Shown here: positions 58,901-64,000 of the stretch, one piece after another
Numbering within the stretch: position 1 is the stretch's first letter
How the letters are laid out: each line of letters starts with the position of its first letter
Translations under genes and position numbers: made by a program
The notes under the pieces: generated by a model
Databases searched by the model: none
What the model saw: only the letters and a program-made list of their open reading frames with translations
What the model was told of the DNA's origin: nothing
NCBI GenBank assembly: GCA_037074705.1
Contig: CM073592.1
Span: 30,848,629-30,912,628 of the forward strand
DNA length: 64,000 bases
Direction of reading: 5' to 3'
Source of the DNA: Zhengitettix transpicula
Lineage: Eukaryota > Arthropoda > Insecta > Orthoptera > Tetrigidae

Positions 58901-59775
58901 ACCTTAGTTCAAAAAAGGAGAGGAAAAGGCATCCCCAAAGGTAGCCCCTTTGTATCTCAGATTGTATTTGAATCGCATTTCACATATATATCCTTTTCAC
59001 TGCTTTTATTGACTGATCATTTCTGAAGCCATTTGAATCAGAAGATGGTCAGTTTAAGAATTATTTTCACTTTAAGCCCAATGGTGTAATTACGAAATTG
59101 TCCGTACAATAAATTTTTATTTTGTGAAAAAAATTCCGTTTGGTTTTCAAAATTTTCTGTCCGTAAATATTTTTTTATGTTATGGTACAGTTACTTAATT
59201 GCATTTAATAATAGGTATAACTATAACTTTGTATAATTTATTTGTTTAATATAATTTTCTTTTGATATTTGTAATGGCGTATTAATAAATAACTATAAAA
59301 TGGAAACGATATACATAGATATTATACAATTAATATTGACCACAGTTGAGTTTGAAATCATCGCTGTCCCCGTTTATTGCACTTAGGCCTACTTGATAGT
59401 TTTTTAGTTCTGAAATTTTTTAATCCAGTAAAGGGAAAACACTGGAATATTTTAAAAATGACGATTTTATTAAATAGCCTCTATAAAACCACATGTAAGA
59501 AAACTTCTCCAGAGGCCTCTTGTCTTGTCTTATTAAAAAATTATGAAATAAAAATTTAAGTTTTATCCAGTATCTCGCAATAGTGTAATAATTATTGCGG
59601 TTGCAACTTACAATTTATTCCTGAAGCCCGCGTTGCAATCGAAGTGGTCACAACCTAAATAGAAAAGGACGATTGAGTTACAAAAACGCTCTGAAATGAA
59701 AATTATAATTTTAAGAACAAAGAGAACCTGTATTATTGATAGTGTTATTAAAGAACAAGCCAGGACGCTGTACAT
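52916..59775 (-). CDS. SPH-F: secreted S1A serine protease homolog, catalytically dead, least derived (268 aa)
   Basis: Exons on the minus strand: 59775-59728, 59654-59612, 57443-57293, 56741-56575, 55497-55399, 54351-54227, 53089-52916 (807 nt, in frame). Signal peptide [16 protein letters not shown]. The first donor is GTTCTC, a poor match, but exon 1 length (48 nt), phase 0 and the exon 2 join fit the other genes. The activation site is lost: TPL35-I36 (LIFNADG) has Leu in place of Arg/Lys. [16 protein letters not shown] has Glu77 at His57 but keeps Cys78 (Cys58) without its partner Cys42; [10 protein letters not shown] keeps Asp123 (Asp102); TTCPGDNGGPL has Asn214 at Ser195. N-glycosylation motifs GNAT, VNET and YNNT. 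Cysteines 168-182 and 191-220 are kept, leaving Cys78 unpaired. Intron 2 (57444-59611) carries a near full-length family 1 repeat; intron 6 a short (AT)n; introns 3, 4 and 5 nothing recognised. Confidence 0.86.
54081..54098. repeat. (AT)9 microsatellite
   Basis: Short AT run in intron 6 of SPH-F. Confidence 0.9.
58488..58955 (+). mobile_element. Dispersed repeat family 1, full-length reference copy
   Basis: From AGGGTAACAGGCTACATGAG to CATCCCCAAAGGTAGCCCC with few differences from the 40290 copy, preceded by a T-run. It lies in intron 2 of SPH-F, on the opposite strand to the gene. Its short open frames in several registers are not conserved as a protein between copies. Confidence 0.85.
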
Positions 59776-61508
59776 TTTCGCTGTTTCTCTCGTGTTGCCA
59801 CTTCTATTAACTGACACAAAAGGACTGAAATTCTGTAATTTATTTCCTGAGTGACACGTTATCTCTCGAAAGTAGTATTTCTTGTAAATCATGAGAGCAG
59901 GGAGTTCTTTTTCCTCTTATCTTCTAAAAACGTAAATGATGATGCCAATATTAGAGTTTCAGTACAAAATCGTCTTCTAGGTTTTAAGAATTATTCATAA
60001 TTGTCTTTTTAAATAACATGTATAGAAATTTCCAGTAACTATAATTTGAAATTGGATACTGTACTAAGACGCACAAATCTGGTAAAGATCCAGAATTTAC
60101 AATAGATTATAAAAACAGATTCTGAGCAACGAAATAATATATTTTGATTTACCAATCCTTGAAGGAAAATATCGTAGAACAGCTTCAAAACATTCCATGA
60201 CCCAGTAAATCAAATTTATTCATGCGGAGTGTGTAATAGAGCGTAATATAAAGTAATTTTATTGCTTCGTGAAATGATTAGAAGATAGACTGATGGTAAA
60301 ATTTAATTAATATGTAAAAATAATGAATTCGGAAAATTTACTGAGTTCAAAATTGAGGGCGCAGCATAAAGAAGCGATAAAAGAGTGTTATGGGCAAAGA
60401 AAATGGTAAATATATATAAAGAAAATATTAATAATCTATAATATGAAAGAGAACCTCTGTGGAGTACTGAAACGAAAGCTTGAAATGTAAATACTGAAGA
60501 AGTAATAATTAGATTAGTATGGCACGAATCCAAGGAACTAAATTAAAAAACAAGAGTAGATCAGATAGCAACAAAAATTTTTTATATAAGTGAAGAAATG
60601 CGTCCATATTTTTCAGTCTTGCGTAAATTATAAAATTGGTTTATATAGTAATTTTATGTCAAATGAATTAATTTTTTGCGTTATTTTAAAGCAGTGTTTA
60701 TGCTATTTGCTGAATATATGTTGGCAGTATTAATTTAATTCTAATATCTACATTGTAACTCAATTAAGTTTTTTTGGCCTCTGATTTGGGTGATATATTT
60801 TTTCCTTTATTAAAAAGGGTTATAGCAAGGCTTGAGATGTTGGTGAGTTTATTATTGTTTATTGTCCCTCAGATGTCTTTAATCTTGCGACATAGTGTCC
60901 AATGACGGACTTTGTAGCTTAGGGACTATAAAAACTAGGTATATGACCGTGACTGGGAATGTAAGTTACATGGTGACGACATTGTGGTTGGCTTGGAAAT
61001 GTGAGTGGGGTGCAGATCACCTCCAATTAGATTTAGTATTTTTTTAGCAAATCCGCGATCTTGATGAGCTAGTACGTAATAACTACATGAATGTTTTGTT
61101 CCCGATTAAATTAATATAATAGTAGTACCCAGTTTATCTGTCTCTAACCAAATACGCCAGCTTGAAACACCGAATTTATATAATAATGGGTGTGAAATTA
61201 AAGTTCCTTGACATTTCAGAAGGAGGCGAGTTTCTTTAAAATGACCGATTTAAAAATCGTGATGCATTATTAATAAAATTCACAACATGTGAAACGTCAG
61301 TTTTTTTATGATTGCTGAGAAAAAAAATTGGACATCTATAAAAATGTTGCAGAATAATTTTTAAATGTGTTATAATAATTCCAAGTTATATTACAGATGG
61401 GAGTTGACAAGGAATAGGATAGAAGTGTTAGACGAATGACGAAACGGTGAATAAAAATAATTTCCACTTCATGTTTTGTTTCAGAAATTGAGTTGAATCA
61501 CCTATATT
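59776..61508. other. Intergenic between SPH-G and SPH-F
   Basis: AT-rich. On the minus strand a TCAGT initiator (59814-59810) lies 35 nt before the SPH-F ATG, with an AAATAAATTA TATA-like stretch about 25-30 nt further upstream; this is the likely SPH-F promoter. The remainder shows no gene or repeat I can support. Confidence 0.4.
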
Positions 61509-61524
61509 TTATTTTATTTATTTA
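61509..61524 (-). promoter_or_regulatory. Poly(A) signals overlapping the SPH-G stop
   Basis: The stop codon is embedded in a series of AATAAA hexamers on the minus strand (TAAATAAATAAAATAAAAT), so the 3' UTR may be very short. Confidence 0.45.
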
Positions 61525-62477
61525 TTTAGTCGCAGACTCTTGAATAACAGAACTTATCCATGGTAGGAACACCGTGACCCTCGTGAATCCCGCTGGATAC
61601 GAAGTTTCGCATCCAGCTGACGGACCAAATGTAGAGATACCAATCAGCGTGTTCTTCTCCGCTTCAGGACTCGTCACCACCAAGGGTCCTCCATTATCGC
61701 CCTGAAAGGGTAAGAACAAGTTGTGAAATAAAATTCTTGTGTTAAAATCGTCATTTCAGTGAAATCCTCAAATAATGCTCGATAGTAATTAAAATTGGAG
61801 CATACCGAATTAGTGATTCTTTGAAAATTTTGAAATGCCTCGAGAACAAGTTTCTCTGTCGACGTAACTTCAAGTACGTGATGGCGTACGAAATTGCGTT
61901 GTGCACTTACGGGACATGGAGCGCCTGGTCCCACGGCACAAATTTCATTTCCGTCGAGGGCGTAGTAGTTGCTGCAGACTGCGTCGGTGATGATTATGAG
62001 ATTAGCGTAGCGAAGGACGCTGCTGACGTCACCACCTGAAACCTCCGGCTGAATCATTTAACAAAATAGCTTACCACGTAGTCGTGGAACGTCTCCGAAT
62101 GATTTTACAATACACGAGTCAGATATATATTTTGTGGAATTCCATCGTATGCCATAAAATCAGAAGGCAAACGCAAATTAGAACTACTATAGAAGGGTTT
62201 CCAAACTTATAATTCTATTCATATTTATCAAATAGAAAATCTTACTCATGTATCTTCTATTATACAGTGTCTTTAATTCAATAATATACCTTCCCATCCA
62301 GGTATATTGTAATTCATAAATAGATTTAGAAAGTTGGGTATTTTAGTGGATTAATTTTACATATATAATTACTCTAATTAATGTATTATCCTTCATCATC
62401 TATCCATAGATTTCACCGTTCACAATTTTTACACTAAAATTGTTTTATTTACAATATTATATGTTATTTTCTCAATC

Positions 62478-62522
<45 letters not shown>

Positions 62523-63791
62523 CGTGAGAAGAAATAAGAAATAAAATCGAGAGAGTCTGAGTTCGAAAATGGTGAATACTCTTTTTCTCATATCATATGA
62601 CCGAGCCCGATTTTAGTAGAACCGAGCTTAATGAAGTAATAATCTCAAATTCCATATCTGAATTATTTTTCTGGTATCAAACAGAGAAAGTTTGGAAGGT
62701 GATATAAAATATCCAACATTAAATAATCTTACAAATATTTGGTTAAGTTCCAAGTGGAAAAATTTTCACATCTAACGATATATTATAAATAGAATTACCG
62801 TCACTCGTTACTCCGAAGCCAGTAACAGTAGCTAAGTATCCATCAAAAGTCTCAGTGTCTGAAGGCAGCAGAGTTACTTGGATATAGTCTGAAAAAATAA
62901 CATACGATTTTATTAAATAATAAATAAATATACTTTTATCCCTTTATATTCTGTGTAAAATGTATAGTATACTAAATACTACATGCATCATACAAAACGT
63001 ATTACACGTGTGTATTACGGGCCAGTATGCATGGATGTCAGTCTATGTTATACAACGCGGTAGTCCTTTTCAAGGAGGACTGTTTATAAGTTTTTGTAGA
63101 TTATTTTGTGAAAGATATTTGTGAGGTGGAGTTTTGTGGGTTGGTGACGAGTACAAACATCCATTCCCGTGACGGTATTCGAACTCGGAGCCTCTGGAAT
63201 GCGAGGAAATGGCACTTTCCAATACATCACAACATATTGGCAATATTAAAAAACGTATTTTTAACAAATAAATTTTCCAGTAAAGTGAAGTGATGAAAAT
63301 AATAAATTTGTGTTAAAATTAAATTAGGCAGTGATTGTGGTTGGTGTTTAAAAGTTTGAATTGTGAATGAAGAATGAAAAAAATACATTGGTACCATATT
63401 TTTTATATTTTAATTTGAACTTAGGTTTATATTTTTAATTAGATTTTCTATCAAGTGTAAATATAGTTAAAATAAGTAAATAAATTCAAAGTATTTAGTC
63501 GTGAATTAATTTGAGAATTATACCGTCATTTACTTGTTAGTTCACTGCCATGATTTATAAGAATGAAAACACCATATCAGGACGTCTACACCGTCCTTCA
63601 AGCAACTGTGAAAGTATAAATATTTACCTCCGATAGTAACCTCACTGGGCAGGTTTATCAGTCCGATGTCGGCGCTGCTGTTGTCAGCGTATCCCGGGTG
63701 CACCTGGCCGTCGAGGGACGTTAGGGTCACTGCCCCAGATTCCTCCGCATTCAGGTCTGTGGCTCCTAACGTGACAGTCCAATTCGAGTAC
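61522..63791 (-). CDS. SPH-G: S1A serine protease homolog, 3' part only (runs off right edge)
   Basis: Four 3' exons on the minus strand: 63791-63628, 62888-62799, 62035-61911, 61701-61522. The signal, activation and His57 exons lie beyond the window. YSNWTVTLGATDLNAEE starts the visible part, entering in phase 2 as in the other genes. SSADIGLINL keeps Asp at Asp102; APCPGDNGGPL has Asn at Ser195, so the nucleophile is lost. Cysteines 168-182 and 191-220 are present. Exon 5 is 90 nt, three codons shorter than the 99 nt found in all others, with the deletion before the SDTETFDGYLATVTGFG segment. The C-terminus (SSVIQESATK) is diverged. It shares retained Asp102 with its neighbour SPH-F. Introns hold a (TA)n array (62480-62520, intron 5), a SINE-like scrap (63168-63215, intron 4) and the start of intron 3 from 63792. 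Function unknown. Confidence 0.85.
62480..62520. repeat. (TA)n microsatellite
   Basis: About 20 TA units in intron 5 of SPH-G. Confidence 0.95.
63168..63215 (-). repeat. SINE-like scrap with B-box
   Basis: Minus-strand GAGTTCGAATACC resembles a B-box. No A-box is clear. It lies in intron 4 of SPH-G. Confidence 0.25.
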
Positions 63792-64000
63792 CTGAGGAGG
63801 CGTTCGAAAATAATTGTTAAACGACTTACTGCGATTTTTCCTCCGACAATTATGCCTGTCTTTAATTTTAGTCAACTGAAACGTAAACTTATACGACTGA
63901 TGCGACTGTTAAATACGACTAATTTGTTAAAAAGAAAAACATAGAACTATAATTTATTCTAAGTTACCTTAAAAGGACTCGAAGAATGAATCTATGCAGC

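Noticed and set aside
2324..63791. Calling these genes digestive trypsins or chymotrypsins
   Set aside because: No complete member has His57 or Ser195, and Asp189 of the trypsin pocket is absent, so an enzyme name would be wrong.
2324..63791. Calling the cluster pseudogenes because catalytic residues are missing
   Set aside because: Every complete gene sums to an in-frame multiple of three across seven exons with GT-AG junctions, a signal peptide and conserved structural cysteines. Decay would break these.

Overview
The window is AT-rich eukaryotic nuclear DNA, almost certainly from an insect. It has spliced genes with GT-AG introns of about 0.1 to 3 kb, TATA plus CAGT-type core promoters, AATAAA poly(A) signals and a heavy load of retroelement debris. 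The repeat style suggests a large-genome insect, perhaps a cockroach, termite or other polyneopteran. That placement is a guess from texture; no marker gene in the window proves it.

The coding content is one cluster of seven paralogous, secreted, single-domain S1A (chymotrypsin-fold) serine protease relatives, called SPH-A to SPH-G here. Six are complete and one (G) runs off the right edge. Order and strand: A (-, 2324-9651), B (+, 13484-21580), C (+, 25151-31122), D (+, 34207-39557), E (-, 43839-51995), F (-, 52916-59775), G (-, 61522 to beyond 63791). A and B are divergent, B-C-D are tandem, D and E are convergent, and E-F-G are tandem. I assembled each gene by hand from splice signals. All complete genes have seven exons, and the exon sums stay in frame: 273, 280, 269, 271, 285 and 268 aa. 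Exon 5 is exactly 99 nt in six of seven genes.

The main result is that every complete member has lost the catalytic triad. The His57 position reads A, S, Q, L, D, E in A-F. The Asp102 position reads N, S, N, S, N, D, D in A-G. The Ser195 position reads Y, N, N, N, I, N, N. The Cys42-Cys58 disulfide that braces the active site is also gone. The signal peptide, the R/K-Ile zymogen activation site (in A-E), the Asp194 anchor, the two C-terminal disulfides, the reading frames and the splice sites are all kept. This looks like a locus of expressed pseudoproteases, comparable in concept to scabies mite inactivated protease paralogues, rather than digestive enzymes or pseudogenes.

The non-coding space holds several repeat types. 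Three or four families of foldback elements carry hammerhead-ribozyme-like cores (CTGANGA, hairpin, GAAAC), as in Penelope-like retroelement ends. A GC-rich dispersed repeat of about 480 bp is present in about eleven copies or fragments, one of them split by a nested insertion. There is also a broken non-LTR retrotransposon reverse transcriptase fragment, tRNA-derived SINE-like pieces, a retroposon with a (CATA)n tail, several (TA)n arrays and three tandem repeats. All insertions lie in introns or between genes, and no exon is broken.
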